Assembly: GCA_902651635.1 (NCBI GenBank)
Contig: CACRSC010000014.1
Coordinates: 165,957-203,804, forward strand
Source: Mastigamoeba balamuthi
Taxonomy: Eukaryota > Evosea > Mastigamoebida > Mastigamoebidae
Direction: 5' to 3'
DNA length: 37,848 nucleotides
The stretch's first letter is position 1, and each line of letters starts with the position of its first letter. A program made the position numbers and the translations under genes. The notes beneath the pieces were generated by a model. The model did no database searches. It worked only from the letters and a program-made list of their open reading frames with translations, and was not told the origin of the DNA. Shown here piece by piece: positions 9,569 to 21,616 of this stretch.

Positions 9569-11451
9569 CTACAGAGCCCTTCCTGTTGGCTTCTTTTTCC
9601 GTTGGGGAAGGACAAGCCCTACAACAAATACGGCAAGCATTAGGGCATGACCAACAAACGACAGGGACCGCCAGCACTCAAAAGACCGCCTGAACTCCAA
9701 GATCTGCAAGGGGTCGGTGCGTGAGAGGGCGCGCAGCGAGAGCCAGAGGTCGTCGGGCGTGCTTACTCTGAAAGGAATGAGGCAGTAGGCCAGGACAGTC
9801 TGTATGTTGAACCACATGAACAGCCGCGCAACCCGCGCGAGTGCAGGGCTGTCCTTGACCAGCGGCATGACTTTCGAGTCAAAGACTGGCAGGCAACTTG
9901 CTTGTCAGACGGGGCCGCGCTCCACACAACAGGGCGCACCAGACGTGCTGATGCCGAGGAGAATGAGGTGCGTGAAGGTCATGTAGTAGCCCGGGTACAG
10001 CCCCTGTGTCGGTGCCAAGGTGAGCCCAGAGAGCAGAGCCGCAGGGTAAAGTGCGACTGACATGCCAGATGGCGCAGACGATGTACGTCAGAGGCGCGGC
10101 GACCCTGCTGGACACAACGCGCGCCAGCCGCTGGAACACAGAGAACTTGAGGAAGTGCTTCTGCGCCGACTGCGGGGCAACAGCGACGTGAGACCCGCCG
10201 TGGAGTGAAAAACACAGGCGCTGCTCACAATGTTCCACGTGTTCGCCAGCGCCTTCTTGTTGTCCGACGTGTAGAACCCGACAATGTCGAGGGCCAGGCA
10301 CTCGTTCCTATGTGCGTGCGACGCCTTGAACGGCTTGGAAGGTCACAAGCGGAGGACAGTTACCACTGGCATCGCCCTTGCGTGTCTCTGCCCGAGTACG
10401 CGATGCCGGACAGTACGCACGACAGCTCGCCCAGCCACCACCCGAAGAGGTACTTGGCCGTGCCCAGCAGCACACTGGCGTACATGAACCCCATCCTGCA
10501 GCCGGCAAGGTTAAGTGCGGTGAAACACGCTGGGACAACGCCCGATAATCGCCCATCCCCCCACAGACCTGTAGAAGAACGGCTTTGCGGCGAACTCGCT
10601 CGTCGCCATCCTGTCCTCGGGCACGAACATCGACGCCACGATGGTGATAACCATCGACGCCAGCGCACCGAACAGCCTCCACGCCGCCGCGAACGTGTTC
10701 CACGAGCTCGGGATGCCGTCCTGCGTTGCGAGCGAGCGTTCGCAGACGACTAGTCAGGGCTCCCCCGCAGCAGCGCACGGACTGCGTACGCTGTACTGTT
10801 CGCGGTGCTCCGCCCAGTTCATGTACGTGCTGAAGCTCGGCAGCGGCGAGCAGATGAACCCAGACACGCCGAACGCGTACCCCAGGCCCTCAAGAACCGT
10901 GGGCACCCTCGTCCTCCCCTGCGGGCATTCGCGCGTGCCGCACCGCGTTTTGCGCCCACGGGCGTCGCGTTCCATCGGTTAACGGCCGGCGCCAGCGACG
11001 GGCAGCGACTCCCGCCCCACCCCCAACGTCAGCGGACCTGCGCGGCGCTGTCGCTGACGGACCACGCGAGGTTGGCCATCTTGCAGACGAGCACCATCGC
11101 CGAGGCGGTCCAGCTGAGGTCGTACTGGCCGTAGGCCACGAGCAGGTTCGGCAGGTGCCCCAGCGCCACGACGTGCGCGACGCACGCCGACGTCACGACG
11201 GGCGCCGCCGACGCCGGCGCCGCGCGGACGAGGGCCAGCGAGTAGGCGGCCATCGCCGCGAGGTGCGCAGTGCGGGCGCCGTAGAGGTACAGCGAGACGG
11301 CGACGCCGAGGGCGGCCGACGCTGCGTGGCGCGCCCGCGGCGCCGCGAGCGAGCGCAGGGCCGCGGCCGCGGGCAGCGAGGCGAAGAGGGCGACGCCGAA
11401 GCGGACCTGCTGCTGCGGCACGCCGGCAATGTCGGATATAAGCGCCTCCAT
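9569..11451 (-). CDS. MBOAT-family lysophospholipid acyltransferase
   Basis: Eight exons read down the minus strand: 11451-11038, 10918-10790, 10720-10569, 10495-10364, 10307-10229, 10169-10062, 10003-9940 and 9885-9569. The introns are 54-119 nt and the product is 464 residues, normal for the LPCAT3/MBOAT1/2/5 branch. The protein is almost entirely hydrophobic segments. Family landmarks are visible in order: a Gly-rich membrane N terminus, LEGLGYAFGVSGFICSPLPS, LSCVLSGIAYSGRD, NTWNISAQKHFLKF and IWHGLYPGYYMTF. The invariant catalytic His is residue 338, the last codon of exon 6, so WH and G are split by an intron. The C terminus is Lys-rich (QRKKKPTGRAL). By family knowledge it re-acylates lysophospholipids in the ER membrane; the acyl and head-group preference cannot be read. 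The start at 11451 is the first ATG in frame. Confidence 0.85.
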
Positions 11452-12537
11452 TCGTGCGGGGCTCGCGAGTGTTGCTCGGGGGGCGCGGGCTTGGCGGTTG
11501 CGATCAGCGCGGGAGGGCGAAATACGCGGCACCGGCCGGAGGCGGTATTTTTGCTGCGAAAAGGACGACAGGCAGCGGTGGGGCAGACAGCACGACAGGA
11601 AGCAAATCCACAGCTACGCCATTTGCGATTACTGCGATTCTATTTCCCCGCCCCGCGCGAGAAAAAAATCAAGTGACGGCACTCCCGCGCGGGCGCTCCA
11701 GGCAGGGGAGGAGGCCTGGCGCTCGGCTGCCCCCGGAGGCGCCACCCCTAGGCAGCACAGCGACGCCCGCTCGGGGCGAGCTTGACCCGCGCGGCCGGCG
11801 CAACACTTGGCAACACTGAGAAAGACACAACATCCCCACACACAAAGACCCCTACCCGTGGCTGAGAACAGGTAGAGGCACCCTGGCCCCGCAAACGGGC
11901 GGACACACATCTGCGCTTCTTTCAACAATCCCCCCTCAACATCAGGGCACCCCTCTTGGAAGAGGAGAAACGAAGGTGCTCATCGGATGTATACAACAAA
12001 CTCCAGCGTTCACCCCCTACCCATCAAATAAATTCTGTGACAGCTCGTTTGGCCCAACAAATGGGGGGTCCAGAAACGCGAGTTAGTGCCTCTGCACCAC
12101 AGACCCGCGTTGCATGGGGGTGCTATCCCTTCAAAGCTCGCCGAGGAGTGCAGGATGCCAAGATCAATCTTCTGGGTGTAGGGGGAGGGAATAAAGGCTG
12201 AAGAGGGGCTGGTGACTAGCCCCGTAGTATTTTCTTATTTTGGTGAACTGCTTTGTCGCGTTGCACAACGTGTCAGGGGGAAAACCGCTGGTGATACCTT
12301 CTTTTTTGCAAAATTTACGAGACGTCTTTCACCATTTTGGATGGTCCCGTAATGAACACGCCCACCCTGCGTAACAAGCAAATCCAGCCATTAAGATCAA
12401 GCAATCCGGCAGGCGCACAACACACTCGCAGAGCACGGCATGGCCGGCTGGCCAAACGGACAACACGAACGGGCGCTGACAAACACTATGCTTGGTCATT
12501 GACCCACTCTTGGGTGCCAGAGGGCTAGGGCCGTCGG
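11452..12537. other. intergenic, no gene seen
   Basis: About 1.1 kb between the starts and ends of two minus-strand genes. The stretch next to 11452 is GC-rich and likely promoter for the acyltransferase. The middle, around 11990-12350, is AT-richer with a T-run at 12301-12307, but no tRNA or snRNA fold was found. Short frames lack motifs. Confidence 0.5.
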
Positions 12538-15500
12538 TCACTTCTTGAGCTCGCGGTGGTACGTGGCGATGTGTGGGACGCCCTCGAAGACGCCCTCGAC
12601 GTCGCCGATCATGATCGCCAGTATCTCGCTCGCAAACGCCACGATCTTCTGCACCGACGACGAGGAGCCCTTGTCCTTGCCCTCCTTGCCCTCGTCGGGC
12701 AGCCTGCTGGGCCGCAGGAGCGCGGGGCCGAAGAGATAGCCCAGCGCCGTCGTGCTGTTCATCGTCACGGAGCTGTGCTCGGCGATGTCCGCGAGCAGCA
12801 CCAGCAGCTTGTAGAGCACCACCGCGTTGGCCAGCGGGATCTTAGCCACGACCTCGGCGATGCAGAGCATGAAGCCCTTGTTGCCGTGCGACATGCGGCG
12901 CAGCTCGACGAGTGTGTCGAAGTGCTCGTAGGGCACCACGGGGTCCCGCATGAACAGCAGGCGCTTGAGCGCGACACCCACGCTGTTGCACGAGAAGCCC
13001 GAGAGCTCCGCGGCCTGCGCGCCGCCCTTGAGCTCGTCCCAGAGGCAGCGCAGCTCGTCGGGGAACATGGTCGCGCGGAAGATGTCCGTCTCGTACGTGC
13101 CGTTCTTCTGCAGGTAGTCGACAATGTGGCTGACGACCTCCCACTCGGGCCCCACTGGCGGCAGCTCGCTGCGTGCGATCGCCACGGCCGGGCGCACCAG
13201 GACGCTGGCCGACTTGGTGCTGCTCGACGTCTTCTTGTGGTGCGCGGTCCCCGCCGCGGCGGCCACTGCGCACAAAGGGGGAACAGAGAGTAAGAAACCC
13301 GAATTGGGGCCAATTCAATTGGCCGACCTGTGGACGCGAGCTCGGGGGGCAGCGCGACGAGGCTCTTGTGGCCGCAGTGCGTGCAGAACCTCGCGTGGTC
13401 CGTCCACAGCGTGCGCCCGCAGCCCTTGCAGACCCTCTGGGCGCGCGCGCGCAGCTTCCTGCTGACGAGCAGCACCTGGTTCTCCCACTCCTCGTGCACG
13501 TACCGCTCCTTCATGAACTCCTTGTACGCGGTCTCTGCCAGGGGGCACTGCGGGTGAGCAGGCGAGCGCAGCTCAAGAAAGCGCGCACTGGACTTCTTCT
13601 TGAGGACGGGCACGGTGGGCTCCGGGGGGCCGATGCGCTTGGCCTCCTCGATCCAGTGCGCCTCCTCGAGCAGCTGCGCCTCGCTGAGGCCCTCGGGGAA
13701 GACGACTGTGATGCCCCCGACCTTGTACGCGCGCTGCGGCAGCTGCGCGGCGCCCTCGGCCGCCCCGACCTCGCGCGCGACGTCCTCGCACTGCGCCTTG
13801 GCCTGCGCCAGCTGCTCGTGCAGGTCCGCGGGCCCTGCGGTGGGGAACGGCACAATCTCCACATTGCCCTGCGCCGCGTCAGCCAACTCAGACTGGGAAT
13901 CGCGCACCTCTGCTGCTGCCAGCGCCACGCCCTTGCGCTCCTTGGGCGGCGGCGGCTTGACCTTCTTGGCGCGCGGTGCTGCCACCGGGGCGGGGGCTGC
14001 GGCGGCTGCGGCCTCGTCCTCGCGCGCGGGCCGCGGGGGCGCCGTCTTCTTGCCCGCGAGCGCCTGCTCCTCGTCCTCGCGGACGGGCCGCGGCGGCGGC
14101 GTCTTCTTGGCGGCCGTGGCCTCGTCCTCGCGCAGCGGGCGCGGGGGAGGCGGCGTCTTGGTGGGCGCAGGCACCGCCGAGACGCTGCTGCCGTTCCTGC
14201 GGTCCTCTGCCTTGCGCGCGATGGACTTGCGCGCGGCCTCGAGCTCCTCCTGCTCGGCCCTCTGCGCCGCCTCGTTCTGCTGGCGCCGCGCCTCCTCCTC
14301 CGCGCGCTGGCGCCTGTGCCGCTCGGCCTCGGCCGCGCGCGTGCCGTCGGGCGCGGCCGCGGCGCTGCGGAACTTGCTGAGCGCCTCGGCGCGCTTGAGC
14401 CTGCGCGCCTGCGCCTCGACCTCCTGCTTCCTCCGCAGCTCCTCGTTGCGCGCGCGCGACTCGGCGAGGGCCGCCTGGCGCTGCTCCTCGGCGGCCCTGC
14501 GCGCGGCCTCGAGCTCCTCGACCTCGCGCAGCTCCTGCTCGGCCTTGCGGTGCGCCTCCTCCTGCGCGCGCCTGCGCTCCTCCGCCTCGCGCCGCCGGCG
14601 CTCCTCCTCCGCCGCGCGCTCCTTGGCGAGGCGCTCCTCCTCGTCCCTGCGCCTGCGCGCCTCCTCCTCGGCCTTGAGGCGCGCCTGCTCTCGGGCCCGC
14701 GCCTCCTCCTCGGCCTTGAGGCGAGCCTGCTCGCGGGCCCGAGCCTCCGCCTCGGCCCGCAGCCGCGCCTGCTCGCGGGCCCGCGCCTCCTCCTCGGCGC
14801 GGAGCCTGCGCGCCTCCTCTTCTGCGCGCAGACGCGCCTGCTCGGCCTCGGCCTTGAGGCGGGCGATGCGCTCCTCCTCGGCCTTGCGGCGCCGCGCCTC
14901 CTCCTCGGCGCGCTGGCGGGCCTCGCGGGCCAGGCGCTCCTCCTCGGCTTTGAGCCTCGCGGCCTCGCGCGCCTCCTCCTCGGCGCGCTGCTTGGCCAGC
15001 CGCTCCTCCTCGGCGCGCTTGCGGGCCTCCTCCTCCGCGCGCAGGCGCGCCTCGAGGGCCGCGCGCTGCTCCTCTGCGCGCTTGCGGCGCTCCTCCTCCT
15101 CGCGCCTGGCGCGCTCCTCGTTCTCTGCGCGCTGCCGGGCCTCGCGCGCCTCCTGCTCTGCGCGGATCCTCGCCGCGCGCTCCTGCTCGGCCTTCTGACG
15201 GCGCGATTCCTCGGCGCGGCGCTCGGCCTCGCGGGCGTCCTCCTCGGCCTGCGCGCGTGCGCGCTGCTCCTCCTCGGCGCGGAGCTTGGACAGGCGGTCG
15301 GCCTCGCGGGCCTCCTCCTCCTCGAGCGCGCGCCTGCGCTCCTCCTCCTCCTTCTTCTCGCGCTGCTCCGCGAGCTCGGCGCTCGAGGGCCGCTGGGGGA
15401 CGAGCTTCCTGAACGACCCCGGCGACGCTGGCGGCGTCCGCGGCCTCTCGGGCACCGTGGCGATGGCCGGGGCCGGGGCCACGGGCCTCGGCGAGACCAC

Positions 15501-16955
15501 GCGGACGACCACAGTCGCAGGCCTCGCTGCCGTCGCCGCTGGGGGCACAACCGGAGACGGCACGTGCACGGCCACCGCGGCCTCTGCAGCGGCCTCGATC
15601 GCGCGCGAGGCCGCCGCGGCTGTTGCCGACGCCGCGGGCGCCAGAGGCGAAGGGGCGACCGCAGGCGGCGGAGCCGCGCTGGTGCGCTTGGACTCGCCCG
15701 CGAACCCGTCGTAGCCGCCCCTCGCCTGGTAGATCTGCATGTAGTGCGGGCGACTGCACGCAGACGGGGGGAGGGGAACCGTGAGGAACGCAGGGTCACT
15801 TTGACGGAAAAACAGAGAGGGCAAAGACTGTTGTTCTCTGCTTGGGAGACAGAGAATGTCTCTGTCTCGGCTGTCTCTCCTCCGACCGAGACAGTAGCCG
15901 AGACATAAATGGGCAGCACAAGAGAGTTACATAACGCAGAGGCAGAGGCAGAGAGGACTATGACGGGCACGGGAGACAGAGGCAGAACTGAAGGACAGAG
16001 AGAGGAGAGAGAAGGCAGGACGCGACCGTACCAGTAGATGGTCTTGTTGATCATGCAGAAGTCGGTGGTGCGCAGCGTGCACTTGCACTGCGAGCAGACA
16101 AAGCAAGGCCTGTGGAACGCCATGCCCGCCGCGTCCACGCGCTCTGCCGCGTACACCCGCTTGCCGCACCCCCCGCACTTGTCGTTGGCCACGTTGATGC
16201 TCTCGAACCCGCGCGTCCTGGCCTGCGCCCCCGGCGGCCCCGACCTGCGCTCCGCCCCGCCCGCCCCCGCGCCCGCGGCGTCCTTGGCGGGCAGCGGGCT
16301 GTCCTCGATGGCGTCCTTGAGCAGCGCGATGACCACCGCGTCGTGCGTGCCGCTCAGCAGCAGGCCGCCGCCCTCGTACGACACCACGCCGCGCTTGCGA
16401 GCGGCGACGATCGTGCCCGAGAGCGCCTCGAACGAGTCGACCGTCGCGGCGAACAGCGCGCCGAACGCGACCTCGCGCGACCCCGTCGCCTTGATCGCCG
16501 CGATCAACTGAATTTGAATTGCCCGCGCAATTCGCCGATGTCAGAACGCCGGCGCCACGCAACGCCCCGCAAGCCACCCAAGAGGCAGAGAGGGAGAGGG
16601 GCCGCGGAGAGCTGAGCGCAGCATCTCCGCGGACCATCGCCACCGCGTGCAGCACGAATTCAACGCGGGCTCCAATTCAGTTACTCAATTCACAATTCAG
16701 ATGCCGAGTCCTGTTCGGAGGAAGCGGCCGCCGGCACGCTGTGGCGCCACACGCTGGGGCCCCGCGGGGGTGGGGGGAAGCGGAGCGTGGGGGGCCTGGG
16801 CGGTGCTCTGCGGACGGCGGGGTGTGCACCTTGCGTATCTCCGAGTCGACCCAGCGGACTGCTGCGCACTTGCGCTGGTACTCCTTCTCGCGGGCGGCCG
16901 ACTCGGCGCCGTTGCCGGCCTCGACGGCCGCAGCCCACCGCGAGGCCACAGACAT
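12538..16955 (-). CDS. Costars-LIM-long helix-zinc ribbon-RhoGAP protein
   Basis: Exons 16955-16830, 16507-16032, 15753-13328 and 13265-12538 encode 1251 residues. About 30-110 is a Costars (ABRACL-like) domain: VDSEIRKLIAAIKATGS, then FGALF and LSGTIVAARKRGVVSYEGG. A LIM domain spans 153-204 with spacing C-x2-C-x17-H-x2-C-x2-C-x2-C and a final C-x2-H completed across an intron. A Pro/Ala linker leads to roughly 385 residues (about 328-715) of Glu/Arg/Ala repeats such as RAEEEARKRAEEERLAKQR, which could form a coiled coil or single alpha helix. Three PPPRP..EDE proline motifs and a zinc ribbon (CKGCGRTLW...CTHCGHKS) follow. The C terminus is RhoGAP-like, keeping the arginine finger (DIFRATM) and a FGPALLRP helix. 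It is likely an actin-linked GTPase regulator; the target GTPase is unknown. The last 728-nt exon holds the whole RhoGAP. Confidence 0.88.
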
Positions 16956-17248
16956 TCCCCCACTGTGTGTTGCGCGCGGGTCACGGGGTGCCCGGATGGA
17001 TTGCCTGCGCAAGGGCGGGAGGGTTTTCAATTATGCAAAACTGAACACCCGAGATACGCCAGCCACCGGGCGGTTTTTTTTGCTGCAAACCGACAACCCC
17101 GAACGAGTGTACCATTACAGAGGTGCTCGAACAGGAGGGAGCGCGCTGGACGCCCCCGCGCGATTGTCAGAGGCGGGCAAAAACGCGTCAAGAACCGAAC
17201 ACACTCCATCTCCCGGACGAATCTCTCTCTTTTTGCGGCGCACTTGCT

Positions 17249-19127
17249 CTACATACTCGCGGACCCGGAGCCCGCCAGGTCCCAGACGCCGAAGACCAGC
17301 GGGAGCAGCGTCACGCTGAGGACGGCGGTCAGGACCACCGCGGAGGCCGTGACGATGCCGCCCGGCACGAGCATGTCGAGGAAGCTGAGCCTGCCCGTCG
17401 CGAAGACGAAGAGGTTGGGCCCCGAGCCCACGGGCGTCGCCAGCGAGAGCGAGCACGAGATGACGACGGGCAGCATCAACACGATGGGGTGCAGGCCCAT
17501 GCTCTGCGCGACGATCAGCAGCACGGGCATAAGCAGCGCAGCGCACGAGACGTTGGTCAGCAGCTGCGTCATCACGCCGGCCAGCGTGCAGGCCGAGAGG
17601 ACGACGACGAACGGCGACACGTTGGTGGGCACGAGGCTCGCGAGCCAGACCTGGACGCCGCTCAGCACGAAGGCCTTGGCCAGCGCCAGGCCACCCCCGA
17701 GCAGGATGAGGATCTCCCACGGGAAGGTCCGCAGCACAGCCGCGTTGAGCAGCGTTGTGTCCCACTTGCCCCTACCGGCCGCCGGCTTGGCCCCCGCAGC
17801 CGCCGACTCGGCCGTCTCGGGGGTCGCGGCCGGGGCCGGGGCCTCGCCGCGCGCTGCCCGGGCGGCGACGACGACGGCGTCGGCCACGGAGCTGCGGGCG
17901 GGGATGACGAAGCAGAGCAGAACGACCATGATGCCCAGCGACCCGTCGTCGATGTAGGGCACGAAGCGGCCCCAGCCCCTGTACACGAACGAGCCGAAGC
18001 GCATGGGCGTGCGCAGCGACCAGAGGATGGCGATGGCGAAGAACAGAAACGTGATGGTCACCTCCTCGAACGTGACCGGCGGGACGCTGGGCTGCGCGCT
18101 GTCGCTGGCCGCCGCTGGGGCGTCCGTGACGGCCATCACGCAGTCGCCGTCCTTATCCATCTCGATGCAGCCGCCGTTCCTATCAGCCGCGACCTCTGGC
18201 CCCTCCTCCTCGCTGCTGTCGTCACTGCTGTCGACGTCGTGGCGCAGGCCCGTGTCGGCGTCGGGGATGCGGGACTTGGACTTGGGCTTGGGCTTGGACT
18301 TGGACTGATTGCCGCGGTGCCAGCAGCGAGGGGGGAACGCGTAGACGTAGAGGACAACGAGCGCCACGACGCTGGCGGCGACGGTGAGAGGCAGCCCGAA
18401 CTCGAGCCACCGCAGGAAGGAGACGGTGGTCTCCGAGTCGGGGTCCCACGCGGCGTAGGCCCGGATGAAGATGAGGTTCGTGACGGTCCCCACGGTGGTC
18501 GCGCAGCCCCCGAGGGTGGCGCCCCACACGGTGGCCAGCAGCGACGCTCGGAGGACCCGCGGGTGCGCGTCGGCGCGGATGCACGAGGCGATGGCGTTGG
18601 GGTAGACGAGCAGCGTCGCCGAGGCGTTGGTCATCCACATGCTCAGCAGGAACGAGCTCCAGTAGAACGCGAACAGCATCGCCGCGGGCCTCCCGCGCGA
18701 GAGCCTCACCGTCCACGCGCTCAGCCTGATGTGCATCCCCCACCTGCGCTCCCGAGGGGCCCGCAGCGCACTCAGTTGGCGAGAAGGTGCACAACCAACG
18801 AGGAAAGGGAACGCACCTCTCGACGCCAGCGGAGAGGGCCAAGCTGGCGATGCAGATGTTGGAGATGGAGTTGAAGTACTGCTCAGCGAGCACAGAGGCA
18901 GGGCACACGCTGAGCGCCGGCAGCAGCGCCACGGGCAGCAGCGAGGTCGCAGAGAGCGGCAGCGCCTCGGTGATCCAGAGCACGCTCATGGACAGGGCCA
19001 CGGCGAGGCACCGAGAGGCGCGGCCGCCGGGGACGCGGAGGGGGCAGACGGCGCAGAGAACAGCGACGGCCAGCAGAATGAACAGGACGCGCCTGTGCGA
19101 CCAGAGAGCCCTCGTGATGCGGGGCAT
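17249..19127 (-). CDS. DASS/SLC13-like anion transporter, copy 1
   Basis: Exons 19127-18817 and 18743-17249 (73-nt intron, phase 2) encode 601 residues with about a dozen hydrophobic segments. Family landmarks: WITEALPLSATSLLPVALLP, SMWMTNASATLLVYPNA, GGCATTVGTVTNLIF, LLGGGLALAKAF, LLTNVSCAALLMPVL and ATPVGSGPNLFVFATGRLS. A hydrophilic central loop is Lys/Ser- then Asp/Glu-rich (SKSKPKPKSKS, DSSDDSSEEE). By family knowledge such proteins carry dicarboxylates, citrate, sulfate or phosphate across the plasma or an internal membrane, usually with sodium. The two SNT motifs that build the sodium and carboxylate sites read TNA and TNV here, so coupling may differ. It is a tandem paralogue of the gene at 24215-21817, with the intron in the same codon. 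Confidence 0.85.
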
Positions 19128-19707
19128 AATGTAGGGGGGTGGAGACGGGGTGCAGTGTGGCGGGTAAGAGCCAATACTGAACAATATTGAACACACAGGG
19201 CGAAACACCGGTTTCAACAAACGGCTCAGGAATTCTCTGAACAACGATGATGCCGATTTTCTCAAATGAAGGGGTTTTTATCAGAAGTTCCACAACCCGC
19301 CCCTCGCAGGGCCCAGAGGTGATCAAAGATCGCTCAGATCTCCTCATTTTCGCCCCGGAGTGCACCCAATCCCCGAACAACAAGTTGTAGTTGAGAAAGA
19401 CGAATTGGAGACAATCTACTTCAGAAACACCGCTCATCTTTCTTGAATTCCGGTATCGGCGGACCAGCCACAGGGTGTCCAAACTCCAGGGAGGCGGGAG
19501 GGTGGCAGTGCCTCTTGTGGTTCTTCCAGTCGAGGGATGATGATGCAGTGGGTGTTGCAGTTGTTTGTGGCGCGGCAGCCCTTATCTAACGAGAGGTTGC
19601 CAGCTTTGCTGCAATAACGGCACCACCTGATCTCCGACTCGACGCTGGGCCAGGCAGGCGGCGAGGATCACGGAAGGCGCGCCTACTGGGCGATGGGCAC
19701 GAGGCTC
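19128..19707. other. intergenic upstream of transporter copy 1
   Basis: Likely promoter and spacer between the transporter start at 19127 and the 3' exon of the tentative gene at 19708. Composition is more AT-rich than the genes. No motif or RNA was recognised. Confidence 0.45.
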
Positions 19708-21354
19708 TCAGGACCGGCGCATTCGATCCTCTGGATCTACTGTGCGGGCCGACCAGATGTCGACCCTGACCTCGTGCAAGAGCGTGTTTATCTCCGCCAT
19801 TTTGAGTTTTGAGAACCGCGCCTGCCTCCTCAGGCTCTTCCGCAACTCTTGTATGGATCTACGCTGCTTCTCGGCCTCGCTCTTGCGCTCATCGGTCTCC
19901 TTCTTGCGCACACAAAACGTGAGAAGAAAACTGGTAAGAAAACGACCGAGCGAGGCGTTTTTTGGCGACCAGAGCTGGCCCCCAGGGCCACACCAAAAAG
20001 TAATTCAGTTGTGAGTTGCCCCTCGCTGGTAACCCAAGGGACGTGCAGCGCGGGCACCACACACGCATCCTGAATGCGCAGTGTGTGCGCGAGAGCGTGG
20101 GAGGCGTCTGTTCCTGCGTGAGAGAGGTCACCTAGGAGAAGGGCTCAGCGTGCAGCCCAGCTGCAGGCCTCCCCTGCGCCACAGAAACCACACGGGGAAA
20201 AAAGGGAACGCAGGGATATCTTTGTTGAAGTGCTTTCGGTTCCTCAGGGGTGAGCGGGGCGTGCCCACGATGTGCGACCAGCTTCTTTTTCCCACTCCAC
20301 GATCTTATACTACTCCCCGAAACCCCACAAGATTGAGTGCCTTCTCGAACCTCTCCCGCAGCTTATGGGCCCCCCAAACCCGACCTCTCCGAGCCTGCAG
20401 CGCCCATGGCCGCACTCTCTCAAGCACACTGCAACGGGCGCGGTGCGACCCGTCCAGGCTGTGCTTGCCGCCAGCCCCCGAGAGAGATTTTGTGCCCTCT
20501 GTCGCGATCCATTCCCACCCCCCTCCCTCCCGCCAACAAAAGGCCCCAGACCCCTCGGCTGCCGCACGCCGCAAAGGTAGGGACCCCACCGCGTGCACAG
20601 CGCCAGCCTCTCCACGAGCCCGCGGGTCGTAAGTGGCCGGTGATGTCATTGGCCGTCTCTCCGCGCGCCTTTTTTCAAATCTCCGACAACAAGAAAATCA
20701 CATCCATTTGCCAACCCTTCCCCGCGGCATCGCGCACCCGCCGCAGCCCAGAGCCCCAGCATCCCAGCGGCCCCGCGCCGCTCTGTCCCATCTCGCACTT
20801 CCCCTTTCGGTCCTCCTCGGCCCCCCAGAGGCCCGCTGTTGCACTCTCGATTCGGTTTTTTGCTCAGATTCATCACCAAACCCCCCCACAAAATTCGCTT
20901 CGTATTCCTCGCCCCCCGCGATGCGCCTGACGCTCGGTCCCCCCAGCTCGCGCAGGGCCCCGGTGCGTGCGCACCGGTGCGAAGGAGGTCCATTGCCGCA
21001 GCCGCAACTGCTGCGGTGCTCTGCCAGAGCTGAGCTGGCTGGCTGCGGGCCTCACTCGGGTGCACTTTGCCCCCCTCGTTGTTTATTTTTCTTCATCACA
21101 CCCCACGGGTCTCTCTGGCAGCTGTACGTGCCCCCGCAGCCCCTGCGAGCATCGCCCTCGAGCTCGGTCTCCTTGTTCTTGCTGGGCCCCTGGGCCCTCT
21201 CTCACTCTCACGGAGCCATGCAGCCGTCGCGGTGGCTCTCACTGGGCATCCGCGGGGCGCTGGTTATGAAGGGGACAAAGTTCGACAGGAGCTCGGTCTC
21301 GCTCCGCAGGACGTCCGACGGCCGAACGAGTTGCAATATGCTCACCAGGTCCAT
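19708..21354 (-). CDS. tentative multi-exon coiled-coil protein, exons only partly resolved
   Basis: Two ends of a gene can be seen. An ATG at 21354 opens MDLVSILQLVRPSDVLRSET and continues to a GTGAGA donor at 21242 (exon 21354-21243). A last exon near 19911-19708 encodes KKETDERKSEAEKQRRSIQE and ends with a basic tail and TGA; it is strongly helical. In between, several coding-like pieces occur on the same strand: LRELGGPSVRRIAGGEEYEA near 20950, KLRERFEKALNLVG near 20350 and KKLVAHRGHAPLTPEEPKAL near 20250. I could not join them with a unique set of splice sites. The product is not recognised; this could also be two genes or a decayed one. Confidence 0.35.
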
Positions 21355-21417
21355 CGCGCCGGCGGCTCGCGAAAAAAAAGATAGATGAGGTCATCAATTG
21401 ATATCTTGTGGTAACAC

Positions 21418-21616
21418 GGGACGAAGCACCCTGGTGTGCACTCCAATATAAGGGGGTACTCCTGAGGGAACCCTGGAGTTTCTCCCAGTGTGCCCCCGGG
21501 GACACACCGGGGAACTCTGGGGCACCCCGGGGGGATAACCCACATTTGCTGAGGCAGAGAGGCGGGGACACCCGGGAGATTCGCAGGCGTACACACCAGG
21601 GTGGGTGTTTCGTCCC
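21418..21616. repeat. foldback (inverted-repeat) element, MITE-like
   Basis: The two ends of this 199-bp segment are imperfect inverted repeats. The left end reads GGGACGAAGCACCC then TGGTGTGCAC; the right end, on the other strand, reads GGGACGAAACACCC, ACCC, TGGTGTGTAC. A second, nested palindrome is centred near 21498: CCCTGGAGTTTCTCCC facing CCCCAGAGTTCCCC, joined through GTGTGCCCCCGGGGACACAC. No coding frame spans it and no clear target-site duplication is seen. It sits between the tentative gene start and the 3' end of transporter copy 2. Confidence 0.6.

Noticed and set aside
13173-15908. Very long open frame on the plus strand (over 900 codons), and another minus-strand frame of about 1000 codons at 16507-13511, across the RhoGAP gene
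   Set aside because: Both are shadows of the Glu/Arg-rich helix region. The chosen frame gives Costars, LIM, zinc ribbon and RhoGAP motifs in order with matching splice phases; the others are Leu/Arg- or Ser/Arg-rich without motifs.
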